62,000 nt of DNA from Gnetum montanum. Taxonomy: Eukaryota; Streptophyta; Gnetopsida; Gnetales; Gnetaceae. A program made the translations under genes and the position numbers. Positions 32,791 to 43,558 of the stretch are shown in pieces (within the stretch, counting starts at the first letter, position 1; each line of letters starts with the position of its first letter). Under the pieces are notes generated by a model. It saw nothing but the letters and a program-made list of their open reading frames with translations, was not told where the DNA came from and did not search any database. The stretch is taken from the NCBI GenBank assembly GCA_015680685.1, contig MNCI01013895.1, positions 47,383-109,382 of the forward strand, read 5' to 3'.

Positions 32791-33260
32791 TATAAATATA
32801 GCCCAACACTTTGAAATTTTTTGTCATTTTCTTTCAAATGGAAGGGGAATTTTTGCAATTGTTTAGAGACCAAAACCTTCGAGAGCCCATATCTTTCACA
32901 CCATTTGTCCAACTTACTCCATTCATTGCCCTTGTAGCTATTGAAGGTAAGCTCTTAGTTGTGGGGGCCACAAACTTTAGGGTTTCTAATGAAAAGTTTT
33001 CAAAATTTTTCTAACTCCTCCAAAGGATTAATAAATAGAATAATATTAAATCATCAATTTTGAGAGTTTAACCCTTCCAACAAACTCTAGTAATCTAAAA
33101 ATTAATTATTAGTATTAAAATAATAATAAAACAATATTTAAATGATCAAATTGTCCATGATCACAACTTAGCCAAGTGTAACTACCCCAAGAGATAAGGT
33201 ATTCCCAATGTTTCAAAGTTACACATTAGATGCTAATCCTTGGTCATGTTGTGATTACAA
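32791..33260 (+). promoter_or_regulatory. Possible internal promoter and leader intron for env-like ORF
   Basis: TATAAATATA at 32791-32800 is followed about 150 bp downstream by a good donor, GAAG|GTAAGC (GT at 32947-32948). The env-like ATG at 33261 directly follows GTGATTACAA. In the other two copies this boundary reads GTGATTATAG (8746-8755) and GTGATTAAAG (57556-57565), that is, acceptor-like AG right before the start codon position. This suggests a spliced leader of about 310 bases. An alternative is that the TATA box belongs to a buried LTR fragment. It is an inference without transcript support. Confidence 0.35.
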
Positions 33261-34017
33261 ATGGCACCTAGAACAAAATGCCTGTAGGAAGGAGGACCGT
33301 CATAGCCAAGGGACAAACAACCTAGAACTAGAAGGGAATAGCAAGAACAAGCTCAAGAGTAGGTAGCAAAAACTCATGTAATAGGACCTCTTTAGGAGAA
33401 GCTTGAAGTGGAATCTATCCAACAAATTCTAGAAGAAGAGGTTGCAATAGAACAATTCAAAAGAGGAAAGGCACAAAAGCCTGTACCAAGACTTGAGGTC
33501 ATAGTGACACAAGCCTACCTAAACATGATCAAGCCTTGCAACCTCTAACGATTAGTTCTCCAAGAATTGAACTTTTAACCATTCTTGGAAAATGCTCCAC
33601 CAAAACTCAAGATACAATTGCAAAGATATTCCATATGGCTAATTATCACTACCAGTGGGGAGTGGTACATAGGATAGACATATCTCTTTTAGAATAGCAG
33701 AAATCTAGGAGCCACTATGAAAATCAAGGACATATAGGTGTCTTACTCTATAAAAGTAATTATGCAAGCTCTTGGTCTACGTAATTTTGGCATCCATTTG
33801 GTAGAAATGTCAATGCAAGTAGATCCAAAGATAAAAAGGGAGGGGTCCAATGTTGTTTAGGATTGACCATAAGAAGTTTGGTGTGCTCACACTGATAAAG
33901 CATATATATTTCAAGACAGAGACCTATCACCTCAATTTGATGATGAGGCCCAACAAGGTGATAGCCTTCTCCACTCATGCGTATGCTACTTTAAGCAAGA
34001 AATTCCCCATTAAGCTT
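33261..34017 (+). pseudogene. Env-like ORF, 5' part, cut by insertion
   Basis: It starts MAPRTK at 33261 and aligns with 57566 onward. Shared blocks include LRLQELN-like text, the KKFGVLTLIKHIYFK region, TYHLNLMMRPNKVIAFSTH and AYATLSKKFPIKL, which correspond to the 58140-58300 region of the other copy. Several TAG/TAA stops and frameshifts break it. It ends at 34017, where an LTR of opposite orientation begins; the continuation is found at 47343. The family resembles the plant proteins often labelled putative plant transposon protein, which in Athila elements lie downstream of pol. The role is unknown. Confidence 0.6.
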
Positions 34018-34981
34018 TGATGAGTGGCGAGGTACCCCTACACTCAACCATACGAAACAAGAGTAGCACGCATGATTTGGTTGAACTCCATAGACTAAAT
34101 GCCTAAACACCCCATGGAACACTTGGGGTTAATCATTTGTTGTCTTCCCAGACTTACTTGTTGTTGTCACGGTGTATGGTTAAGTAAGTCCGAGGCATAT
34201 GATTTCTTTGGTCTTTTATGGTCTTTCTCCTATGCTAAAGGGTGAAGGGTTGAGAGAACTAACTAAGTCTAACTAATGTTCTAAGTCTAAATTAACTAGC
34301 GTTAGCATCCATTACCACTTACCGTACACACCCTGAACTATGCAACTGTGGCTACCAAAAGCTAATCATTATTGGAATCACCACACGTAACGCATTTGCT
34401 CGAAGTCGTCATACTGAGGCATCTAACTAGCCTAAGCATGATGAGTAGCTGATTCCTTGACTAGCCGTACACATCCGTAGATGCTCGTAATCAAGTCGTA
34501 CTCATCCTGTGTTCTAGGAGACAAGGGTGAGAGAATCTAATCGCGATGAGTAGCCAATTTCTTGATTAGTCGTACACATTCATTAATGCTCGTAATCAAG
34601 TCATACTCATGCCGTGCTAATGCATGTAATAAATAATAGGTAGGAAATAAAATTTAATAAACCTATTCCATGCACTACAAGGTTTATCCACAAAGCTCAT
34701 CTTTATTGCTATACACAACTTGCGTTCAGGTACAAAGCTGCTTGAATAAAGATCCGTTCACTTGGGGACTCCTACTGCAGGCACATGGAAAATATTCTAT
34801 CTTTGGGGTGATCAAACTACCAGAGCTTTGCTACTTCTAGCCTAGGATGAGAAATGAGGGGAGTGCCGCCTCTTATTTATAGATTTGGCGACAGACCGTG
34901 ATATCACGTACGTGATATTGCAGGGGATGACATGATATCGCGTACGCGATATCATGGTGCATGTGATATCCCATCTCATCA
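34018..34981 (-). repeat. 3' LTR, minus strand, GATATCGCG-type U3
   Basis: From TGATGAGTGG (34018) to CATCTCATCA (34981), followed by TACCCCCAT, the complement of the ATGGGGGTA polypurine tract. U3 contains the perfect 20-base palindrome GATATCGCGTACGCGATATC near 34936-34955, and related TACGTGATATTGC words. The R-U5 part matches other LTRs (CCTGCAGTAGGAGT, GTACCTGAACGC, AGCAATAAAGATGAGCT). In the U5 portion, near 34380-34620, a segment is duplicated, with two CGTACTCAT-type boxes. Confidence 0.85.
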
Positions 34982-35430
34982 TACCCCCATGACTGAATGA
35001 AAACTCATCCTCGAGTTCCTTACAATAATATTAGGTAGGTATGGAATTATTGAGGGGAATGGAACTAATGGGATGACATGTGAATGGATCATTATTACAA
35101 GACTTGACAAAACTGGTGTTTATGACAACAAGGGTGAACACCTTATTACAATGACATCAGGCCTTAGTTGGTAGCTGAGAAATAGAGAGAGAAAGAAGTG
35201 TTGCTACTGCCAATGCCAAGATTGCACCTTCATTGTCCATCCATAAGAGTGCCATCGATCCTGCTCCTTGCATATTTGCTTCAACGCTGCTCCATTCCAA
35301 GTGTTTGCTCCAGATCCAATCTGTTGTTGTATGTCCGTCATTTGCACACACAACACAATTATATATTAGCAACGGTAAATGAATCATCATGTAATTGATA
35401 CCTTGCTTTGGTGTAAACTAATTGGCTAGG
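34982..35430 (-). other. 3' end sequence of Athila-like element, minus strand
   Basis: On the minus strand, 35160 to 34982 aligns with the sequence before the other 3' LTRs: a GTTGTCATAAACACCAG block, an AATAATTCCATACC block, a CGAGGATGAGTTTTCATT block and the polypurine tract. The part 35160-35430 has no clear assignment; its open frames on both strands are not recognised. The junction with the Tat body lies around 35430-35450. Confidence 0.5.
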
Positions 35431-35439
35431 TTGTGGTAT

Positions 35440-36100
35440 GGCTGATGACGTATTGCCTGGCATGCTTGCGCATTGCATCCTTTTGTGCATGCGTTAGCTC
35501 GTGTGGTGGTTTGCCATGCAGAAGGTAAGTTTTAATGTTTTCATACCATTCTAACATTCCTTTTGCATTTAATGAAGAAATCTACTTCACTTGAATAACA
35601 GGCTTTGCACATTCTATCATTAAAGCAGGCCAAGTGGCAAACAAGTGTGGTGGCACATTTAGTGCTGGTGTTGCCATTGCATCGGCAACGACGTTTTCAT
35701 TACACGGCACGTGTTGGGCATCGATCGTCATAAATTGTTTCAGGAGATCTTTAGCCATATCACAATAGGGTTGTAGATGCACAACTTTGCAGGCGTAGAC
35801 TCCTGTGATTTGATTGATGATGAGCATCGAATCACCTTGGATCACCAAGTGTTGAACATTGAGTTCTCTGGCTATCAACAATCCTCTGAGGAGCCCCTCA
35901 TACTCTGCCATGTTGTTCATACAAGGGAAAGCCATGCGGTAAGCCAATGGGTGCACATCCTCAGGGGTAAGAGTAATGATGACAGCAGCACTGCCGTCTC
36001 TAGTAGTTGAAGCTCCGTCGAAACATAACGTCGCTTCGAGGCTTGTTGGAACAAGGCTTATACTATGTACATGTTCATCTGGGAATTCTAGCTCTATCGT
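35440..36100 (-). pseudogene. Tat-type second RNase H (aRH) and linker
   Basis: On the minus strand, an RNase H fold follows the RT-RNase H: CFDGASTTRDGSAAVIITL, NNMAEYEGLLRGL, IQGDSMLIINQITG and NVVADAMA. The four acidic positions expected for catalysis (D, E, D, D) are all readable. A second, cellular-type RNase H after the retroviral one is the hallmark of the Ogre/Tat branch of Ty3/gypsy. The linker MLEWYENIKTYLLHGKPP follows, as in the family before integrase, but the integrase zinc finger never appears. The longest open part is 35582-35956. Confidence 0.85.
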
Positions 36101-36124
36101 AGCTTGATCTTTAATGGGCGATGT

Positions 36125-37774
36125 CGCTAGCTAGTCAGCTATAGCCTGATCTTTGATGGATGATTGGCCGACATAATGTAAATCAAATTCGGCTGTGATG
36201 GCCTTCCAACGAGCTATCCTACTACTCTCATATAAGCTGTTTGAGATAGCTCGCAGAACATTGCTTTTACAAATTATGTTGACCTGACTATGGAAAAGAT
36301 AATGCCTACATTTTTTAAGTGCCAAAACTAACACCAAACAGTTATGCTCCACTTCATTGTACCTTGTTTCATATGCAAATAGAGCATGACTAAGGTAGTA
36401 GATAGGGGCTTCTGACCCATCATTCCTTTTTTGGCAAAGTAACGTAGCTATAGACACGATTGAGTTAGCTAGATAGATGTAAAAAGGTTGATCCCTTTGT
36501 GGCGGAAAAATCGTTGGTAAATGTTGTAGCTCCTTTTCTAAGTCATCAAATGCACGCTGGCAGTCATCGGTCCTTTCAAAATTAACATCCTTCTTAAGAA
36601 GGTGTTGCATGGGATGTAATTTGGAAATAAATCGCCTAATGAACTGTAGTCTGCCTTGCAACCCACATAGTTCTTTGAGGTTTGTAGGTGGCATTAAATC
36701 GACGATGGCTTTGACCTTGTCAAGGTCGACTCAGATGCCAGTCTCAGATATCACAAACACTAACATGCATCCGATTTTGACTCCAAATACGCATTTCTTT
36801 GGGTTGAGCCGTAAGTCATGCTTAAGACATCGTTTAAGGACTAACTCTAGGTCTTCTAAATGATCTTCGAACTTTATAGACTTGATAGCTATGTTGTCTA
36901 CGTAGTCGTTCGGTCTCCCTAAAAGGTAGTCAATAAAGATGTATGTCATGGCTCGTTGATACGTTTCCCTAGCATTTTTTAGCCCAAAGGGCATCATAGT
37001 ATAACAGAAGGTCCCCTAGGGCATTATGAACGTTGTGGTCAATTGATGCTTTGGATTAATACGAATTTGATTATAACCTGAGAAACCATCCATAAAGGAT
37101 AGAAGCGCATGGCCAGCTGTTGTGTCGATCAGTTGGCCGATACTTGGTAGTGGGAAATTGTCCTTAATCGTAGCTTTGTTCAGATCCTAGAAGTTTATGC
37201 AGATGCGTATGCCTCCCATTTTCTTAGTAACAACTACGATGTTGGACACCCAGTTCGAGTAATTGACCGCACGAATGAAACCAGCCTAATATGGTTTGGT
37301 GATTTCATTAAGCACTGCTAACGTGATTTTTGGCTTAATCTTTCATGCTTTCTATCTAATTGCTTTGATGCGTGGATCTAAAATTATGTTATGCTATATT
37401 AATCTCGGGTCTAGTCCTGGCATGTCTTCGCATGACCATGCAAATACAATAGCATTGTCTTGGAGCACCTGCGTAATGTCACTCTGTGTCTGTCAGTCTA
37501 GGAGGGAACTAACCCTGAGGGTTTTATTTTTTCCTTTGTGCATAACCACAGGGACCTCGTCGAGAGGGTCCTCGATCACATCGCCAGCCTCTAGGTCTAG
37601 CATTCAGGCTAGATGTTATGGCCAATCTGAAGATATTTCCAATGTTGCTATAGTTGCGTCACAAAGGGAAGGATCTGTTTCTATTAGCGTGCAATTAAGC
37701 TATTTAACGGTCTCCCTGTATGGGCCTGTTAAGGCTAATGGTGCGGATAAATCTATGTCCATTTGCGAATCACC
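36125..37774 (-). pseudogene. Tat-type RT and RNase H
   Basis: On the minus strand from 37774: a linker with GDSQMDIDLSAPLALTG and EVPVVMHKGKNKTLRV; then FAWSCEDMPGLDPRL (RT N-terminus), AGFIRAVNYSNWVSNIV, GIRICINF, DLNKATIKDNFPLPSI, SFMDGFSGYNQIRI and MMPFGLKNARETYQRA. The catalytic pair reads YVDN instead of Tyr-X-Asp-Asp. The thumb and RNase H follow (LKELCGLQGRLQFIRRFISK, PIYYLSHALF, YNEVEHNCLVLVLALKKCRH). Stops are few and mostly TAG or TGA (for instance IR-stop-KA-stop-KIKPK near 37350). It is a dead copy of the polymerase of an Ogre-like element. Confidence 0.85.
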
Positions 37775-38350
37775 CTGCAAAAATGCCAAAAAGGGAAGTT
37801 GTTACATCGTTTTTCGGCCAATCTGTTGAGCAATAAGGGTTTTTTTTTTGTTTTCATTGCGTCAGGGTTGCATATTAAGGAGGCTTCCAATTTAGGGTCT
37901 TAGTGGACCATTACAAATATGTCTGGTCTGTAAAACCATGATGAGCTCGGCTTCCTAGATGATAGCGTATGAAATAAAATGGAAGGTGCAACGTGGCATG
38001 TCTAGCGTGTCGTGAAATTTGAATTTCTGTACAAGCCGTACTTAATGCGGCTGGATTATCAGATGATAAATGTATTAGTTTAGGGTCATTTTGGACCACA
38101 ATCTACATGATATCTACGAAATTAATGCCCTGATCGTCGCGTTTCATGTCATACTGACATCGGTGTTTTGGGAAAGTTCTGCATCAATTGGGCAAAAAGA
38201 GAAGTTAGTTTCAAGCATTTTGTTTATAAACTGATGGTTCATGTTTGAAATAGATTACAGATATCGCGAATTTGGATTTTGGCTATAGCAGAAAAGGGGC
38301 AGAAGTGAGGCGTAAATAGGTGATTTTTCGAAAACTCATTCGGTTGCAAC

Positions 38351-41300
38351 CATGGTACCAAAGGTTAAGGGAAAGAATGCTAAACTGGCCAGGATTAATG
38401 AAGTGCAAGAGAGTTTGCAGTGGGCTTTACAAGCCAGGGTTGAGGTTTGGGAAGTTACCCCGCTGAACTAGTAAGTCGTCATCCAACCTTTTGTACCATT
38501 GTTATATTTGTTGTGGCTTCATGATTGTATGTTATTTTTCTAAATGCGCATGTTGTGTTGAGCGTTAATATCTGTTTACGCGGGCTGAGCCATTGCAGTT
38601 TGCTATATTACCTTTGTCTTCGCTGTTGGAGATGAACCTCATATCGTTCTAAGGGTTTAGGTAACATTGAGTAAGACTGAGCGAACATTGTGTATAATCG
38701 AAAAAACTTAGGTGTTACAGCTAGTGGATAGTATAATCAAGGTTTTTTTCTCTTTTCCTTTATTCCCATAATGGTTACATGTTACGCTAAAATGATACGC
38801 AGTTTAGTTTTCATCGCTGTTGTTAGAGACAAACCTTAAGCTATTGCAAGGGTTTGGGCGATTCTGACCATGCTTTTCCAGTGGAACCTGTAATTTTCAG
38901 GGAATTAGGAAGATCCTAATTTAGCGTAAAAAAGGTTCATGTCTAAATTTTTTGCCTAATGGTAGTATGTTTTTTTTGTTACTATACAGTATTATGCTAA
39001 ACCCCGTCCTAATCATTTTGGACATTGTGGCCATTCTCTACTGCATGCATGTCCTCGCAGCCAATGTTCCTCCTTCTCATGCTCGTATAAAGGGGGAGGC
39101 AATGTGGTTCTGAAGGGGCGTGCAGGGGTTCCTACAATTTCTACTTCGCAACTACAGCATAATCTTGCTGCCATTTTGGAGACGCTACTGGTCAGTTTAG
39201 TGTAGGGCATCTTGGGGTTCTTGATGGAAGGTAGGATTGAGACTGCGTGGATGCAAGACCACAAACAAAGCACCAAAGGTTTAAGGCTTTTGAGTTGGAT
39301 CTAGGAGGTGCCCAGGTTCAACTGTTATCACTCCTACAATACTCTATTCGTGGCCCGTCACCTCACAACCTATTTCCAGAATCCACCTAGTACCGTGTAT
39401 TACGCCAGCGGGTAGGAATCTAGATTTGTGTCGTTTCGATGTGTGTCAACGTGCTAACTACTGTTTAAATTTACGTTGTGCATAAATAATTTGCCCATTT
39501 TCTGTGATGTAGATTCTTTATCAATGACAACGGTCTCCTGGGCGATAATGATACCTTGTCATTGACCGAAAGGGCTATAGGTGAATTTACTGCTATTAGC
39601 AACGTACGAGCCACTTTCATGGAACAACTAGCGTTTGAAATTCCAGAATACCCGACCCACTATGCCAATTTCTATGCTAGATTGAAAAATCTCGGATGGC
39701 TGGATAAGGAATGGACCTTGGATCCTCCCCTCACTGTCGTCGACATGCGAAGGAAAATCCCTCCATTTCATTTGCCATTCGGACCTGGTAAACTTTGTTA
39801 CGATGATGAATTGTGTCAATGTTATCAGCTATCGATGATGTATGAAATTGTCTTATTTTATTTTTTTTACTATCTCAGCTTGGCTATTGTTTTATCTGTG
39901 CAGTCAGGGATTCACGAGAGATTACGATCATGGCTTCCAGTCGTGATGCGAGCAATATCTTTTTCCGCTACGGTGACATAAAGGAGGCACAACGCTAGCT
40001 CGGCCATAGAGTGACCCCTGTTGTTTTGACCAATAACCTTCGAGAGGCTGGACTAATGGACCTATTCTTGGCCATAACCACTGATGTTACTGTGGGTGAA
40101 ATGTTGAACTTAGTGAACTCCTTCAGTGAAGAAGCTGAGCGTCTCTACATACACGTGCGTAACATGCACGTAAATTTTGATATTGACGCTCAGCTGTTTG
40201 CCGATCTCTTCGGGGTCCCCTCTGATGGCTTTCCTATAGAGAAAAAGTTGAAGAGGAGCGTCAAATACTAGGAAGAGATAGAGGAATGGCTAGGGGTTAG
40301 GAAGGAGGTCAAAGGAATTCCTGCCGAAGGGATTAAGTTGGAGGTGGCCAACACCATCTACCTCCTTTTCCGAGCCCGGGCCTTCCCCAAGATACTCTCC
40401 CAAGGGAGGTTCCTCACCATAGAGCAAGCTCACATTATGTGAGAGGTCATGGAGGAGGGGACACAATTCAATTGGGCTAGCTATTTTGCTGAAGGCCTGT
40501 GCGTTGAAATGATCAAGCTTCGCAAGAAGCTTGAATCCCGTTTCAATGTGCATTTTGCCTTTTTTATAGCTTGCCTCTGGTGCTTTGCCAAGTTTCTGGT
40601 AGTCCAAAGAAATGGAGTCTGGGTGCAGCAGGATCGCAGCCAGATCTCTAAACCATGGATTTCCCATATTTTTGACATTTTTCAGTCGCAGGACCCTCCT
40701 GAAGGAATCAGGGAGTCATTGTCAGTAACAACTAAAAACATGGCGGCACCTCGAACGCAGGGTCAAGACAGTGTGGGTGGTGTGCTCCCTTCCTATACTG
40801 GTGATGCGTCAAGGGGAAAGCGCTTGGAAAATGAGATAGTGGACTCGTCGGTGCCCCGGAAGAAGCCTCATTTGATAGAGGAGTCCGGCAAGCTAGTAAG
40901 TGGTGTGAGGCAGAAGATGTAGGTCAAGTTTCGGAGGACTAATCCTCCAGCAAGTAAGCAAAAGAATGTAATAATGGTTACAGTTATGCTGGATATAGAC
41001 AATCTTATGTCGTAATTTTTCAAATTAGAGCAGAATTTTGTGTTAACTGAGAATATCATGTGATAGCGAAGGAGAAGATCGTGGAAAGGTTAATCCCTAA
41101 AACAGAGGCTATGGTTTTGCGACGCAAGGAGGAGGCCCTGGCCTTAGAAGAAGAGGTTGCAGTCAACACGACTAGTAATGCATAGGTTCCCTCCTGCGAG
41201 AAGGGAGTAGCAATGGAAGATGCCGAAGTTCTTTCGACCTAGACAAGAAGAGGTAAATGATCGGTGACTCTGTGAGGCTAACTTTTATGGCATACTTAAC

Positions 41301-42731
41301 TCTAGACCATTGCTTATAAAGGTTATATTTGGTCATTGTAATGTTTCAATTGCGTCCTCACATGGAAGTTATCCTACGTAATAGGTGACCAAGATGTACA
41401 TTTGTCAACAGTGGCAACTCGATCCTAGGGCGAATTTCCTAATAAATTCGCCTTTATGGAGGGGGTCGCCTAAGATATCATCAGTCACTTAGAGCAAATC
41501 GATCCTGAAGTGGGTACACCACAATCATTACGCAGAAGTTACTCCATCATGATATCATGGTACCTAATTACGCCTAACCACTATTTTATGTTATTAGGAG
41601 CTCGACTCAGATGGGATCCGTCGGAGCCTATTGATCTAGACACCGTCAAACCCTCATCGGAAGCGTTCGTCGTGCCGTGCAGTATTTATGATGAGATGCG
41701 TAAATGTGTGGTACACTCGACCTGCTCTTATGGGAATGTCAAATTGTAAACGAAGAATCTTTGGAAGAGATTTCAAAGGTCAGAGAAAGAGAGGGCAGCT
41801 CTAGGTGATGAAGTGGGGGATTTGAAGTCACGGAATGAATTTCTGCAAGCTTAGGGGACGGGCAACGAGGACTACACCAGTTATTAGATGGTCATCCAGA
41901 ATAGTGTCCAAACTAGCTATGAACTAGTTGAGCAGTGGATGCAAATGGATCTCCTACCTTAGAAAAATCAAGACTGGAAGGACTTTTATGCGAGTGTGCA
42001 AGAGTGGGGGCAGACATAGAAAGACCACAAATATCTCTACAAGTGGGAATGTGCTGCCTATCATCAACAGTATAGGGACTCTACCATCGAGGCTCAGTCT
42101 CTTCAACTATTCCTCAACGTTATTGGTTCTTCTAGTGCATTTGAAAAGTTCCAGGAGCAAGTGACGGTGAGTGCCTCTCCAGAAAGGGAAATGGCTCTTC
42201 CTGGAGGGGAGACAACCATCCCTTCCTTCTTCCTTGAACCACCTCGATGGACTCCTATGAAGAAAGGGAAGATCAAGGCCAGAGCTAATCTAGGAGACGA
42301 GGTTTGGTCTGAGCTTACTGAGGACGAAATTATGCAACGTCTGTGGATTGGATTAGAACAAATTTCGTTTGCTACCGATGCAGGACCATCATAGGTGAGT
42401 TGTTGTTTTACTATGTCTTTTATCATACCTAGTTTTGATCGCAATATCAATATGCATGTTATGTTAATTACAGGAACAACTTGAGGAGGTTCCTTAGCGA
42501 GATGAACCTAACGTGGATGGCGGTCCTCACAAAGAGGATTTGCAGGGGATGGAGCGTAATGATGATAATCAACACCGTGGCAAACAACTTCATATAGAAG
42601 AGCTTGGTAGGGAGGGACACCTTCACAAAGAAATGTCACCTGAAAAAGGTGGCCCCTATGAGGATGACTTGCTCGGAGTGGAGATTGAGTTGAGGGATAC
42701 ATGTGACAGTGGCGATAAAGGAGATGCTTAG
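38351..42731 (+). pseudogene. Multi-exon antisense gene-like ORF of unknown function
   Basis: The plus-strand ATG at 38351 (MVPKVKGKNAKLARINEVQE) is followed by a donor TA|GTAAGT at 38471. Readable exons then follow: about 38990-39413 (acceptor TTGTTACTATACAG), 39514-39836 (acceptor TCTGTGATGTAG), 39903-40890 (acceptor TTTATCTGTGCAG), about 41069-41250 (donor AAGAG|GTAAAT), about 41599-42393 (acceptor TTTTATGTTATTAG; donor CATAG|GTGAGT) and 42474-42731 (acceptor TTAATTACAG). The first half is globular (LAFEIPEYPTHYANFYARLK, PFHLPFGPGKLCYDDE, NMHVNFDIDAQLFADLFGVP) and the second half is Gln/Glu-rich and coil-like. Thirteen in-frame stops break it, twelve of them TAG. I do not recognise the family. 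Extra ORFs, some antisense, are known in Tat elements near gag or the 3' end; this position between protease and RT is unusual. Confidence 0.6.
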
Positions 42732-42879
42732 TGTGGCTATACTAGTCACAATTTGTTTTTTTTATAATGGGAAAGACAATATTTTTCTTTGACACTTCAA
42801 TGTAAATCTGGTCTAAGTTGATGTTCTTTTGCTGTTCTTGTTTTATGCAAAGCATAAATAAGTAGGTTTTGATGCTATA

Positions 42880-43350
42880 AGAAATGGCAGATAGTTTTAG
42901 GTGTGTAGCGTAAATGAGGTTACTAGTATAAAGTCATCGTGGGCTACTAGATCATTCGGGTGCAAAGCGTAAATACGGTAACTAGTTTTAGGCCATTTCA
43001 GGCCTTTGATTAGTTCAAGCGTAAACTATGATTTAAACAGATAGTTTTAGGCCATTTCAGGCCATGTATAGTTTTAGGCCATTTCGGGCGCTAGACATAT
43101 GTGTGAAGAAAATAAATAACACCAAGTCATCAGTTTTAAGCCTTGGCAGGCTGTGATTAGTTTTAGGCCATTTCGGGCCATGGGTAGTTTTAGGCCATTT
43201 TGGGCCATGGGCATATGTGGTGTGTGAAAGGATAAATAACATTAAATTTCTAGATTTAAGCCATGGTAGGCTGCGATTAGTTTTAGGTCATTTCAGGCCC
43301 TGAATAGTTTAAGGCCATTGAGGGCTGTGTATATTTTAGGTGCAAAGCAT
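42880..43350 (+). repeat. Tandem repeats of AGTTTTAGGCCATTTCGGGCC
   Basis: Seven clear copies of TAGTTTTAGGCCATTTCGGG or close variants lie between about 42980 and 43330, spaced irregularly by about 28-90 bases. Further decayed copies (TTTTAAGCCTTGGCAGGCTG type) lie between them. They begin about 160 bases after the stop of the antisense gene. Many copies end in GGCCATGG. Confidence 0.75.
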
Positions 43351-43558
43351 ACATGACTAGTCATAGATAAAGTTAAGGATGACAAAGATAACTAGTGGGA
43401 GCATAAAAACATAAGTGTAAATGAGAACAGTTGGTGGGAGTGCAAGGAATAGGCGTAAACGTAAAGACAAGATGAGTGTTTGTAAAACAAAGCTGAGATA
43501 GCATGATGAAAGAAAATACACGCAAACTATATGACAGTCCAATGACCAAGCTTACTGG

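Larger units (their letters stand above)
37775..43555 (-). other. Candidate Ogre-type intron between protease and RT
   Basis: Ogre-type elements are known for an intron that separates the gag-pro and RT coding parts. Here, on the minus strand, the protease linker ends with a donor-like CTAGCCA|GTAAGC (GT at 43555-43554), and the RT linker begins after TTTTTGGCATTTTTGCAG (acceptor AG at 37776-37775). The 5.78-kb interval has no Tat coding on the minus strand that I can recognise, apart from possible continuation to about 37840. It contains a multi-exon gene-like structure on the plus strand and a GGCC-rich tandem repeat. The intron reading is inference; an insertion of foreign DNA at this point is the alternative. 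Confidence 0.4.

Noticed and set aside
42103-42450. 115-codon minus-strand frame inside the candidate intron
   Set aside because: It is the antisense shadow of a readable plus-strand exon with good splice borders and shows no Tat domain.
38351-42731. TAG stops read as glutamine (a changed genetic code)
   Set aside because: The surroundings are plainly plant nuclear DNA with ordinary retroelements, and deamination of CAG in methylated DNA explains the same pattern without a new code.
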